From Euborellia annulipes (Eukaryota; Arthropoda; Insecta; Dermaptera; Anisolabididae), in the NCBI GenBank assembly GCA_023213315.1, contig JAKCPI010014933.1, positions 1 through 64,000 of the forward strand: a stretch of DNA of 64,000 nt, written 5' to 3'. A program made the position numbers and the translations under genes. Positions 10,581 through 21,525 of this stretch are shown piece after piece. The notes below the pieces were generated by a model, which worked only from the letters and a program-made list of their open reading frames with translations, made no database searches and was not told where the DNA came from. Positions within the stretch are counted from its first letter, which is position 1. Each line of letters begins with the position of its first letter.

Positions 10581-10705
10581 TTCTTGCCTCGTGTGCTAGA
10601 GGTCAGGGGTTAGCATTCCGTCTCATCGAAAAAAATTGAAATAAATAGGGACTAAATGGCCTCAGATGCCGAAAAAGATCTTAGACCAATTAAAAAAAAA
10701 AAAAT
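10580..10705 (+). repeat. SINE 3' fragment
   Basis: Contains GAGGTCAGGGGTTAGCATTCC and the diagnostic tail GGCCTCAGATGCCGAAAAAG followed by an A-rich end. It matches the tail of the SINE copies at 6110 and 26240. Confidence 0.55.
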
Positions 10706-10808
10706 TTGAGAAAAAAAAAAACATTTCATCCCTAAAACATCTCTAAAAAATAATTAAAACCTAAACATTCTTAGATATTTATTAATTCATATATCCGAAA
10801 AAATAAGG

Positions 10809-10882
10809 GTGTGCCGCCGGGAGTCGAACCACGGATCCTCCGATTGGTACTCAGAGTGCCCTAACCACTAGACCACAGCACG
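10809..10882 (-). tRNA. tRNA-like gene, unit 1 of the 337-bp array (inverted)
   Basis: Read on -, a 74-base tRNA-like sequence with an A box (GGTCTAGTGGTTAGG) and B box (GGTTCGACTCC). The acceptor helix, D stem (GTCT/GGGC) and anticodon stem (TCTGA/TCGGA) pair. The seven-base loop GTACCAA would give anticodon ACC (Gly), which is unusual in eukaryotes. The T stem pairs at only about three of five positions. It may be a pseudogene serving as a Pol III promoter. It is flanked by inverted TTCATATATCCGAA arms. Confidence 0.5.
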
Positions 10883-11362
10883 ACATTCGGATATATGAAG
10901 TTCACTTATGAACTCACTTGGAAAGCAAATTTAGTCATCAGGAGAAATGGACCCATGAACGGTGCCACAAATTTATCCCTCGACCAGGTGCAATCCAGAT
11001 GGAATAATTGAGGAGCCCTCAATTTTAATTAATTAATAAATAAGAAATTATATATAATATTTAAGATATTATATATATCGCGTATATGAGCCGCGAAATT
11101 TATACAATTAGATATTTATTAATTCATATATCCGAAAAAATAAGGGTGTGCCGCCTCATATACGCGATATATATAATATCTTAAATATTATATATAATTT
11201 CTTATTTATTAATTAATTAAAATTGAGGGCTCCTCAATTATTCCATCTGGATTGCACCTGGTCGAGGGATAAATTTGTGGCACCGTTCATGGGTCCATTT
11301 CTCCTGATGACTAAATTTGCTTTCCAAGTGAGTTCATAAGTGAACTTCATATATCCGAATGT

Positions 11363-11436
11363 CGTGCTGTGGTCTAGTGGTTAGGGCACTCTGAGTACCA
11401 ATCGGAGGATCCGTGGTTCGACTCCCGGCGGCACAC
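11363..11436 (+). tRNA. tRNA-like gene, unit 2 of the array
   Basis: Identical by eye to the copy at 10809-10882, but on +. The flanks TTCATATATCCGAA upstream and TTCGGATATATGAA downstream are inverted repeats, so the gene sits on top of a possible longer hairpin. Confidence 0.5.
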
Positions 11437-11699
11437 CCTTATTTTTTCGGATATATGAATTAATAAATATCTAATTGTATAAATTTCGCGGCTCATATAC
11501 GCGATATATATAATATCTTAAATATTATATATAATTTCTTATTTATTAATTAATTAAAATTGAGGGCTCCTCAATTATTCCATCTGGATTGCACCTGGTC
11601 GAGGGATAAATTTGTGGCACCGTTCATGGGTCCATTTCTCCTGATGACTAAATTTGCTTTCCAAGTGAGTTCATAAGTGAACTTCATATATCCGAATGT

Positions 11700-11773
11700 C
11701 GTGCTGTGGTCTAGTGGTTAGGGCACTCTGAGTACCAATCGGAGGATCCGTGGTTCGACTCCCGGCGGCACAC
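11700..11773 (+). tRNA. tRNA-like gene, unit 3 of the array
   Basis: Exactly 337 bases after the previous copy, same sequence and flanks. Confidence 0.5.
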
Positions 11774-12036
11774 CCTTATTTTTTCGGATATATGAATTAA
11801 TAAATATCTAATTGTATAAATTTCGCGGCTCATATACGCGATATATATAATATCTTAAATATTATATATAATTTCTTATTTATTAATTAATTAAAATTGA
11901 GGGCTCCTCAATTATTCCATCTGGATTGCACCTGGTCGAGGGATAAATTTGTGGCACCGTTCATGGGTCCATTTCTCCTGATGACTAAATTTGCTTTCCA
12001 AGTGAGTTCATAAGTGAACTTCATATATCCGAATGT

Positions 12037-12110
12037 CGTGCTGTGGTCTAGTGGTTAGGGCACTCTGAGTACCAATCGGAGGATCCGTGGTTCGACTCCC
12101 GGCGGCACAC
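12037..12110 (+). tRNA. tRNA-like gene, unit 4 of the array
   Basis: Exactly 337 bases after the previous copy, same sequence and flanks. The unit ends early at 12219, before the next tRNA-like gene. Confidence 0.5.
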
Positions 12111-12231
12111 CCTTATTTTTTCGGATATATGAATTAATAAATATCTAATTGTATAAATTTCGCGGCTCATATACGCGATATATATAATATCTTAAATATT
12201 ATATATAATTTCTTATTTACTAAACATTCTT

Positions 12232-13440
12232 TTTAATTATTTAGCCTCCTGTTTGTGATCTCAATTTTAGGTTAATTAACATCAAAAAGGTCCGACAATC
12301 TTGCCTTATGGATTTCTAATCATAGTCACTTGAAAATAAATATTTTTCTTTTTTTTTTATGAAAGGTTAACAAAATGATTTCGAAAGAAAATATCAGAAA
12401 AATTCTTCTCTTGAACTTCACGCAATTTCGAATTGCAAAATGAACAGATTAATTTTCAAGTTCAAGTATAAAATACTGATGAATATAAATAACCCCGCCG
12501 TCGACGCCACCTCCCCCCCCTCCCCCCACCCCAGCCTTTTGTCGGAGATCCTTTTAGTGCTGAGGCGCCTAATCTGCACGATTCGACCTCTCACCTTTTC
12601 CCCACTTGCCTCTTTTTTTATTTTTTTTTACGGATTCACGATTTAGAAGACATGAAGAGGTAAAAATCATTCATCGATCCTTAATGGTCATATTTAGTGA
12701 CGAAAAAAAAAAAACTTTTTCACACCTACAAATCGTATTCTCCCTCCCGATTATGATTAATTTTCAAATAAATCATAATTTTTTTTTCTTTTATTCAAAA
12801 AATTTTATATAGAAGTTCAAGGTTGAATTAGTCAAACTGCCTCGTTTATACTTAATCCCATTTGAATTCAATTTGTCAAAAATGACCTTTTGAAATGAAA
12901 TTAATTAATTATATTAAATTTTTATTTCTTTCTTTTGTTTCAGGTAAGTTATCGTCGTCGTGTATTTAATCTCTAAATTCGCTTGAATAATGTGAGTTTA
13001 TTTTTTTTTTATTAATTTATTTTTTAATAAAACATAACATATCGACCTTCGAATTACTTACACAATAATTAATCAAATCGCATAATTAAAAAATTATTTT
13101 TAAACTGACATACATATAAAATTAATTTAATTTCACTCTCTCTTTTAATATAAAGGGCGTCATATTTATTTAAACAAATTGATTTTTAATATAAACTTGT
13201 GTATTTAAGGCCGGCTGTAAGGAAGCTAACCGGTTGTTTCTTATAGGTATAGTAAATTACCTTTCGGATAATTTAATAAATGAAAAATTTGACCTTTTTA
13301 TAAGAAATCAAATACAGTAGGCAAAAGCATCTGTAAAGGTTTAGTTAGTTAATCAGTGGCTTCAGGTAGGTTATAGTTAGCTCCCTAAATAATCTTTAGC
13401 TCCACGCTTTTCCCTAAATTTCCATTTTATATATAAATTA
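12232..13440. other. Intron sequence with a GC-rich patch and the ratchet site
   Basis: Mostly AT-rich. A C-rich patch at 12494-12615, with runs of C and phrases such as TGCTGAGGCGCC, stands out and could be regulatory. The recursive splice site lies at 12921-12949. No exon is supported. Confidence 0.4.
12921..12949 (+). promoter_or_regulatory. Recursive splice site (ratchet point, zero-length exon)
   Basis: Seen: an uninterrupted run of T and C with one A and one G (12921-12940), then CAG at 12941-12943 fused directly to GTAAGT at 12944-12949. This is an ideal 3' splice site abutting an ideal 5' splice site with no bases between. AT-rich sequence with possible branch points lies just upstream. 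Known: such juxtaposed sites allow long introns of flies and other animals to be removed in steps. Inference: it marks a long + strand intron, in the same orientation as the exon 11.5 kb upstream. No repeat copy of this motif was found in the window, so it is not obviously transposon-borne. Confidence 0.6.
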
Positions 13441-13464
13441 TAACTCAGAAAATTTATTAAAAAA

Positions 13465-13550
13465 TCTGGTGTGACTGGCGCACAGCACACAACTTTTTCT
13501 TACGAAGGGTAAGAGAAAGTTGCGCACAGTCGCGCATGTCACATCAGTCT
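13465..13550 (+). repeat. 5' hairpin of the two-hairpin repeat family
   Basis: TCTGGTGTGACTGGCGCACA followed by its near-complement after a short loop, with ACTTTTTCTTAC and GTAAGAGAAAGT facing each other. Only the first part of the family (full copies 25449-26105 and 46357-47010) is present. Confidence 0.6.
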
Positions 13551-13555
13551 CAGTT

Positions 13556-13675
13556 ATGGGGGGGGGGGGGGGCAGCTTTATGGCGAGAATGTTATTGATT
13601 CGTATTACGAGTGTTTCGCTTTACGAGTATCATAATGGAACGAATTATGCTGGTTAAGCCAGGTTCTACTGTAAA
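13556..13675 (-). mobile_element. Terminal fragment of a Tc1/mariner- or pogo-type element
   Basis: Read on -, TACAGTAGAACCTGGCTTAA opens a segment with ATAATTCGTTCC and ACTCGTAATACGAA, typical of the ends of Tigger/pogo-like elements next to a TA. A G run of about 15 marks the other side. No transposase is present. Confidence 0.4.
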
Positions 13676-13679
13676 TTCT

Positions 13680-14690
13680 AATTAGAACTATTTAAAAAAA
13701 AAAAAGATTTTATAAATTCCAAATGAATATATTTTGTTATTTTATAAGACTATGCAAATTTAATCTAGAGCTGAAATATCTTTGATCTTTTCATTAAAAA
13801 TATATAGTATTTATCCATATATGAATTCGCCAGAGAGTTAATTTTATGGATTATAAATAAATTTAATGTCAAAGGTGTATTTTTTAAATTTTGGTTTTAT
13901 ATGATACACTTTTTTTTTTTTTAATTTTCAATTAAGTTAATACTTTGAAAAAGAAAGATATAAAAATGTTTATTGAATATTAGCCAATAGATTAAATATC
14001 TCAAAAATTAACTACTTGAATTAACTTAAGTATATACAAATAAAACGGTAAAATATGATAATTAGAGGATTAAAATTTAAAAGTAAATGAATTTTGTAAT
14101 TAGATGAAATTATTTAGATCGTTGAAAAGAAAATGACATTTTTTCAAAATTTAAATTGTATTTTTACTTTCTCTTACTGATATATGTAATATCTAGAGAG
14201 AAAGTATTGTGATCATGTGGATAATTTGATGTCGAGATTTTTATTTTATAATTTTTTATCGTTTGTGTAAGTATTTCTTAATATAATATATAATTCAAAC
14301 CCGGATTGATATAGTTAACGGAGAGGGAAAGTTTAAAAAAAATTTTTATGAAACTTCACATTTTTCTCTCTGATTATTTTATTTTAACGACCTCAAGATC
14401 CGCCCTTTATATGCTGTATTAAATATTTATATTTTTAAATTACTATTATTATTAATAAATAAATTATATAATTTCTATCAAAATTGTAATTAATATTTTT
14501 AAATAATTACTAGGGGGGCCTGTTCATTTGCATTTTACTCCTTTACCTCCTTCTTTCAATTTCCCTTCTACAACTTTTTTTTATTTCTGGCTGCTGATTT
14601 TACGTTTACGGATAAATATCAAATTAAGTACAGTGATATTTTTATAATTAAGCTAATGAATCAGTTGAAGAAAGGGCAGAGGCAGCTAAA
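13680..14690. other. AT-rich intron with a small two-hairpin fragment
   Basis: The only recognised piece is at 14165-14255, the 3' hairpin (ACTTTCTCTTAC ... GAGAGAAAGT) of the two-hairpin family in - orientation. The remainder is AT-rich with no gene seen. Confidence 0.4.
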
Positions 14691-14697
14691 ATGATTA

Positions 14698-14915
14698 TAC
14701 CTTGCATGCTGTTTTATTATGTGTCGGTGCATTTATTCATGCTCTTTTTTTTTTTTTAAAACAAGTTAGTCGTTATTATATAAAATGTGAATATATATAT
14801 ATAGTCTATATATACCAAAATAATCACGACTAAGCATTTATAAGAATAAAAGGAATGTTCGTGGAGCATGAATAAATGCACCGAAACGTCTTCGTCACAG
14901 CATGCAGAGTTAATT
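14698..14915. repeat. Inverted pair of Penelope-type terminal fragments
   Basis: GCATGCTGT...GTGCATTTATTCATGCTC at 14705-14742 recurs inverted at 14851-14907. The second copy contains CACCGAAACGTCTTCG, the GAAAC part of a hammerhead core, but a clear CTGANGA is lacking. Confidence 0.45.
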
Positions 14916-15049
14916 CAGTCTGGCTGCCTGTACACTAGGTCTCAACCAATGATTTATATATTTATTTATTATAATTAACAGAGAAATATAATTGTTTTAA
15001 ATATAAGTTGAAAAAAGAGAAATTGCAGTTAGGTGTAATTTTTTTAATG

Positions 15050-15900
15050 CCATGAACAGTCGATGTTTCGGCGACCATCCTCAAGGCTGAAATGTGTCAG
15101 AAAAATTCCTAGATATAGTTAAATGGCATATATTGGTGTAAATATATTTTTTAGCCATGAAATGAGGACAATCTGATCTGTTCTCTCAATCTCTTTGGTC
15201 CTCATCTGAAACTTTGCTAAAAAATAAAAATTTAGGCCTAAATAATTAAATATATGGCATTTGAAGGTGAAGAAAATAGACTTTATTCGGCCCAAAATTA
15301 TTTATTACCCATGTCAACGTTTCGGGGACTATAAGTCACCCATCCTCCTCTTAAAATACAATATAAAACTTGCATGTTATTTGGCTATATGGTGAGCTGA
15401 AGCCTGAAATACAGCCATCATTTCAAACAACAAAATAATTGTTGTATTTACTTCACGAGTGCAGGAGGCACGAAAGATTTTTTTACGACATTTATAAGTA
15501 TACTTTTCCCCTCTTTCCTTTATATCTTGTTTTTTAAATTTGGCTAAATTTGTAAATTGTTGTTGTTATATTGCATTTTAAGGTCCTGAGGATGGGTGAC
15601 GTATAGGCCCCGAAATGTTGACATGGGTAATAAATAATTTTTGGCCGAATAAAGTCTATTTCCTTGACCTTCCTGTAAATTAGGCGGCCTTCCTCCATAC
15701 GATTATATATGGCATTTAACTATCTCAAGGAGTCTTTAGCTGAGAATGGTTGCATATCTTACCGAAACATCAGCCTGAAGTGCCATTAATAAAAGAAATA
15801 TACCTAGCTGCAATTGTTGCATTTTCTTCTACTCAGCTCACATTTATAGAACTATTTTTATAAAATGACGTTTCGATCCATATCACAAACATCGTCATTA
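15050..15900. mobile_element. Cluster of Penelope-type terminal fragments with hammerhead-like cores
   Basis: Seen: GTTTCGGCGACCATCCTCAA (15064-15083), an inverted pair at 15265-15355 and 15580-15670 sharing GTAATAAATAATTTT and GACATGGG, and further pieces at 15725-15780 and 15868-15900. The + core at 15586-15619 has CTGAGGA, a TGGG/CCC helix and GAAATGTT. The - core at 15900-15868 has TGACGA and GAAACGTC. These look like several overlapping or nested terminal repeats rather than one element. Confidence 0.5.
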
Positions 15901-15960
15901 GTCTACTTAATAAATATTTTACTTTTAATTAAAACTTTATATATATTATATATATTTTTT

Positions 15961-16040
15961 CGGCCGGCGACCTAGGATAAAGGTAGGCCACCCGCCGCGA
16001 AAGCATGGAGGTCCTGGTTCGATTTCAGGGGGCGCAATTT
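15961..16040 (+). repeat. tRNA-like SINE fragment
   Basis: GGCGACCTAGGATAAAGGTA as a poor A box and GGTCCTGGTTCGATTTCAGG as a B box, followed by GGGGCGC. The GC-rich wording stands out from the AT-rich flanks. Confidence 0.4.
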
Positions 16041-17340
16041 TCGTCCAATCAAACACGAACTTATCTCGCAAATTTGTTATCTTAATTAATAATATTTTTT
16101 ATAAATTTTATTTAATATTTTAAAATACACAAATGAAGAGTCTGGAGTCATTATTTCATATTAAAAAAATATATATATTCAACTCCATCCACCTTTTCAA
16201 ATTTTGAAAATGAGATAAATTCTATTTTTATTCATTTTCTACTAAATTTAAATCACTACATCATTTCTTAGAAAAAAAAAAAAAAAAAAAAAACACCTGG
16301 AGATAATCCCGCCGAATAAATCACTTCTCATATAATTAATCAATGTTCTTTTTATGCGAATTTACTAAGTATCAAGGATTCCAGTATTTGCGCCAACTGC
16401 TGTCATCGGAAATTAATATAGCCTTTAGTACTACATGCGCAGTAGTAAAGTTATAAGATCTTAATTGCGTTGTATGAAGAAATTTTATACGTTGTGGCTA
16501 TTTTTTTTTTAATACGTTCGTTTATTCAGAAAAATTTATTATTATCTTTTTGGAAAAACATTAAAATAAATAGTCCTTCACATTTTACTGTAAATTTGCA
16601 TTTCTTTTACATAATTTTTTTTTTCTAATTTATTTCACACGCCATTCTAAATCTTTGAGAGTTTATATTTTTATCAATATCTTTCTTTTTTTTTGAGTTC
16701 TGACGTAATAGATAGTATTTAATTAAATTTGCCTAATTAATTTTAATCAATAGGAAGAAGCCTATAAAAAAATTGAATATTATTTTTTTTTATAAATCAC
16801 AAACCCTGACCTGAGCTGAAAAGGTTAACCAGGAATATAGTCCTATAAATCAGCGTCTAAGTGAAAATGCATATATAATTAGTAAAATAATAACGCGATT
16901 AAAAAGAGTAATAATAATAAAATCTATATTTATATTTATAAACAGACATCTAGGCTTGAATAATAGCCCTATGCAAATATGAAATTTGCAATGTTTGAAA
17001 TAAATTCTATTCACTCCCCTTCTCTCTCTCTTTTCCATTTACATCTTAATTTAATTTCATAAAAAAAACATTAGTGAATGTGAACATCGTGATTAAAGAT
17101 TTCAAATTTATGTAATACAACTTTTAGATTTTTTTCTATCAAATTCATCTATATTCACAGTATTACAAAATGACTCATCCCCTCTCTAAAATAAATGATT
17201 TACACATAAATAAATTTTTATATTTTTATTAGCCTGATGATTTTTAGGTAAATTCATAAAAAAATTTTATATTTTTATTTTATTTTTTTTTCCCCATTTA
17301 GTTGAGCAAATCCAAATTTTTGTGATGAGCTGATATTTTT
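16040..17340. other. AT-rich intron, no gene seen
   Basis: Homopolymer runs (A run near 16270) and a small inverted repeat TAGTACTACATGCGCAGTAG near 16427-16446. The open frame at 17038-16850 has no support. Confidence 0.4.
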
Positions 17341-17349
17341 TCCTTTTTG

Positions 17350-17750
17350 AAATTTAATCGAATCGGGGCCCAACTTGATTAAGGCCAAGAAAAACATTTT
17401 GAAAATGTCTTGTATGTGTTTAACGGCTCATTGAAAAAAAAATTCATAATTAATAAACTAAACATAGAATCTCTTTGGGGATTTGTCTATTATTTTTTAA
17501 TTAATCTAGAATTGAATGGCATTTAATCGAATCGGTGCCCAACTTGATTAAGGCCAAAAAAAACATTTTGGAAATGTCTTGTATGGGTTTAACAACTCAT
17601 GGAAAAAAACTTCAAATATTTTGAAAATGTCTTGTATGTGTTTAACGGCTCATGAAAAAAAAAACTTCATAATTAATAAACTAAACATAGAATCTCTTTG
17701 GGGATTTGTCTATTAATCCTTTAATTAATCTAGAATTGAATGGAATTTAA
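17350..17750. repeat. Nested tandem duplication
   Basis: TTTAATCGAATCGG recurs about 169 bases apart (17353, 17522). CATAATTAATAAACTAAACA recurs about 226 bases apart (17443, 17669), and AAAATGTCTTGTATG occurs three times. So a duplication was followed by a second internal one. Confidence 0.6.
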
Positions 17751-18265
17751 ATATTTTTTTTTTTTTTTTATCGAAATATTTTTATTAATTTGAAATTTTT
17801 TGTCCAAGTACACAGAAAACGTGAGAAAAAAAATATATGATGTAGTAAATTTTGGGGCTGAATGACTTCGACTAGGAGTCGTATTGTAAATTAAAAAAAA
17901 AAAAAGTGTCCAAAATGGGACTTTGCTTTGTCAACTCTTCAAACTGTTCAAAATGACTCATACAACCAGTATTATACGATACAAGTGGAAAAGCCCGCTT
18001 TCGGCGAGCAAATGCATTAAATTTATTCTTTCATAGTGTTTGGAAATTTTAAATTTCCCTCAACAATTTTGAGGGCAAAATGAAAATATATATTTCTTAA
18101 TTTTAAACTGGTAACTGATGGCTCTAGTTGAAACATTATGCTTTAATAGGAGAATTAAATTAGTATGAGTAGAGAGTGTTAAATAAATATATCATTGAAG
18201 CAAAAAAACCTTGTGTGTCATACATACTTTAATTTAATTCTCCCATTAAATATACACGTATATAT
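17750..18265. other. AT-rich intron with an interspersed fragment
   Basis: CTTTCGGCGAGCAAATGCAT at 17998-18017 and the following 60 bases recur at 53521-53585, so they belong to a dispersed repeat. Otherwise no gene seen. Confidence 0.4.
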
Positions 18266-18267
18266 AT

Positions 18268-18572
18268 ATTTCTAAAAAATAATTGATTTATGAATATTAA
18301 TCAAAATCATTAGAGCGAATTTTGAGAAAATCGAAAAAAAAAACAACTGAAAAAGTACATCAGTAAAGTACTAGTAAATTTTTGGCCGATTTTGTTCAAA
18401 AATTTTGTATCACGTTCCAGCGGGATACCAAATTTAAATATAAAATTTCAACCTCCTAGCTCTTTTCGTTCTTGAGATACACAGACAGGCACCCACTTTT
18501 TTTGGATTCAGGGAACCTCAAAATCTCGGCATCGATTTTTTGACATGAATCCAATACTTTCCCTCTATATAT

Positions 18573-18609
<37 letters not shown>

Positions 18610-18626
18610 TAAGAGAAAGTAAAAAT
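18268..18626 (+). repeat. Two-hairpin repeat family, 3' half
   Basis: Contains the family blocks AAAAAGTACATCAGTAAAGT, TTTCAACCTCCTAGCTC, TTTTGGATTCAGGGAACCTC and the closing hairpin ACTTTCCCTC...GGTAAGAGAAAGT around a TA run. The 5' half is absent. Confidence 0.7.
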
Positions 18627-18629
18627 GAC

Positions 18630-19590
18630 ATTATAAATATTTTTAATTTATTCATTAATGAAATGAAGAAGAGTCTATTTATTCCTCCTCATTGTGTTTA
18701 TGATTATTCTAATCTCATATCCAGAGGACTACAATTTTCTTCTGACATTTAATTACATACAAAACTTAATTACAAAAATTTTTTTTAGAAAAAATTTTGA
18801 TTTAGTTACGTACTAAAAAAAAAAAGTTTATATATTTTCTTCCAACTAAATTATAACCCGCCCCACCATTCTTCTTTCTCCTTCATTTGAGAGATGAATA
18901 GACGAAGCTGACACCTCATTTAGCCTAACAAGAGCATAGGGGCAGCCATGTTTATTAATTTCTGATTAAAACCTATCTCTTTTTTTGCCGTCTCATCGAC
19001 GAAGATCACCTGTAGATTCAAAATGGCGCCTGGACCAATTAGGACATGTGAAAGTGGATAGATAGATTCGCATATGCAAACGTCTGCCTTCCGGGCAAAT
19101 TTTATAGTAATTCAGATAAATTAAGGCTTAAATGAATTTTTTTTTAACCGGAATTTTATAGATTTATTATGAAATTCCAAAGTAAAGGCATAAAATGCCT
19201 ACCTTCTGGAACTATAATTCATAGTCATTTAGTATGACTTCAATAACTTCTTTATACATCTTTCTAACCCAATTTGCATTAACAATTCCTTAACATAATC
19301 CCAGGCAAAACTTAATAGATTTATAAACGAGATTAAATGAACAACCTTACTCTTACAAGTCATTCTTTCATTTTTATTAATTATTTTAATTATACCTCTA
19401 ATTATTAATTTATTATTAGAATTTCAAATACATTTTTTTTGCAAAAAAAAAAAAAATTTAATTAAAAAATAAACACTCTCTACATTACTTGCTTATCTTT
19501 AATTAATATTGAAATTAGATAGCATGTTTTACTAATTATTTAATCTAAGATTTGACAAAGCAATTCATTTTTATTAAAAATCCTAATTAT
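18630..19590. other. Intron sequence with a non-repeat, GC-richer patch
   Basis: 18870-19095 is less AT-rich and matches no repeat here. It includes CAAAATGGCGCC and ATGCAAACG. It is a candidate conserved non-coding element; no exon is supported. Confidence 0.3.
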
Positions 19591-19919
19591 TACTTTCTCT
19601 TAGCTCTATATATGCAATAACGTCATATTTCAAAAATCACCTTTATACTCAATAATTCATATTGGGACAGACAGTAAGGACAGTTAAAACAAGCTCTATT
19701 CCCTGACGGGGGGACATGACTGAGCTTTTCATATTGGCAGCAAAATATCTCATTTTTTAGAATCGCAAATTTTCTTAAAACTTCTTTGTTCATTTCAAAT
19801 ACAGTAACATTTCAGTTAAAAAGAAGCTTTGAGGAAGGTGTACTAGCGATATTTTCGATAATAAAGAATTAATTTGTATAGCTACCATTTTTAATTCGAA
19901 TTTCTATAAAAATGTGTTA

Positions 19920-20510
19920 CAATATTGGATTCATGTCAAAAATTCTATGTCAAGATTTTGACGGATATACACGGTTTGAGGTTCTCTGAATCCAAAAAAG
20001 TGGTTTTTGCAAAATGGTCTGTCTGTGTACAAAAGATCTCAAGAACGATAAGAGCTAGGAGGTTGAAATTTTATATTTAAGTTAGGCGGACCCCCTGAGA
20101 CGTGACACGAAGCTTTTGAACAAAATCGACCAAAGGCTACTATTACTTTACTGATGCACTTTTTCAGTTTTTTTCTATTTTCTCAAAATTCGCTCCAATG
20201 ATTTTGATTAAAATTCAAAAATCAATTATTTTTTAGATGCTCTTTAAAAAGTATATTCTCATTTTGCTCATTGAAGACCGACCACTCCATAGAAAAGATA
20301 GGAGAAATGGTTGCCATGGTAACAAAATATAAATATTTTCCCATACTTATGAATTTTACATCTTGAAAATCGAATGTACCCTACTGTCGGAAACTAAATA
20401 CATGTCGACACAAAAAATCTGGTATGACAAGCACAGAACAAAACTTTCAATTATTGAAGGTAAGAGAAAGTTGTGTGCTGTGCGCCAGTCACACCAGATT
20501 TTTGTTAAGG
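19920..20510 (-). repeat. Two-hairpin repeat family, near-complete inverted copy
   Basis: Read on -, it runs from the 5' hairpin (20505-20420) through CCGACAGTAGGGTAC, CCATGGCAACCATTTCTCC, AAAAAGTGCATCAGTAAAGT and the TTTTTTGGATTCAG block near 19995. The 3' hairpin is missing or diverged. Confidence 0.7.
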
Positions 20511-20514
20511 GGAA

Positions 20515-21525
20515 GGTTGACGATTCTATTTTATTTAAAAGACCAGTATAAAAAATTGTGCTGAATTTTTCTTATGTTATATTTTGTTATGTAATGAATA
20601 GTAAAATAAAAACCTGGTGTGATTAATCGCCCAGCACACATTTCTTTTCTTATTTGGTACAAAATAACAGATTTTTGGTTCAGAATGAATTAAATTCAAG
20701 CAAATCATTGAAATTCAGTCTAGTTTTTGTCATACTTGTCAATAATTCTCTTTCTAATCAAAATAGAATAATTAAATTATCGACTATTGTAACCTGTCGT
20801 GGTCATATCTTTAAGAAATAAAATACCATGAAATTTATGCTTTTAGTGAATTGAAATAAATTCAACGAGAGAACGAAAATAATTCAATTCTTTATCTTAA
20901 ATGTGACTTTTGTTTCCGAGGGTCAGAAAACAATATTTATTTACGACAACTTTTCAGAGAGATTATATTTACTAAAAGAAATTAATCGTCCTTGTAAAAG
21001 GGTAAACTTGTATTTTATAGATAGAATATATATGATTATATTTTTTTTTTTTCTAATTCGATTTAGAAAAATAGTGAAAACTTTTCACGTGTAGGTGACA
21101 GATTACGTAAATTTTTTTTTTTTTCTTACAACTATAAATCTTATACGATTGCGAAAATATAATATGTTAATCTCGGTGCGATTTTGCACGCACAATTCAC
21201 GTGCAATTATCAAAAAAAAAAAAAATTCTTATAATTTTTTTATTATTATTTATTTTATCTTTACAAGTAAATGATATTTCCGGAGTGAATTGGTGTTTGT
21301 CTCTCAAGTCTAATCTCGCTAAGAGGATCTCGAAGCCACTCTCTTTCAGCCCACGTGTTACATTTGGCAAAATGCCTCTCTACCAAATCATTTTATTAAC
21401 AAACAATACGTCAGCTTTGTCCAACAAGGAAATTTATGTTCTATTAACATACCAAGGGCGGTGGCAGGATTTAGTGTGATTTAGTGTGAAATTTAGGGTG
21501 ATTTTAAAAATTATTTTTAATCCTG
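20515..21525. other. AT-rich intron with a partial 5' hairpin
   Basis: 20611-20660 is a diverged 5' end of the two-hairpin family (CCTGGTGTGATTAATCGC). Open frames in 20900-21480 have no recognisable product, and I see no gene. Confidence 0.4.

Larger units (their letters stand above)
10761..12231. mobile_element. Inserted array of 337-bp tRNA-like units, partly inverted, with 12-bp target duplication
   Basis: Seen: units with an exact 337-base period. Inverted part 10773-11155: start phrase AGATATTTATT recurs at 10773 and 11110. Direct part 11156-12219: phrase TCATATACGCG recurs at 11156, 11493, 11830 and 12167. By eye the direct units are identical. The orientation switch falls inside a tRNA-like gene, about 10 bases from its 3' end. 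The direct repeat CTAAACATTCTT flanks the whole block at 10761-10772 and 12220-12231, so it appears to have entered as one piece. Inference: a multimeric, recent insertion, possibly by reverse transcription of a multi-unit RNA with twin priming, which gives a 5' inversion. No open frame is present. Confidence 0.82.

Noticed and set aside
10773..12219. CRISPR-like array
   Set aside because: Units are 337 bases, identical throughout with no spacer variation, and carry tRNA-like genes; the composition is that of an animal genome.
13226..13245. Another AG joined to GT (TTATAG/GTATAG) as a ratchet site
   Set aside because: The pyrimidine tract is short and the donor poor; likewise 13365 and 17245 lack an acceptor tract.
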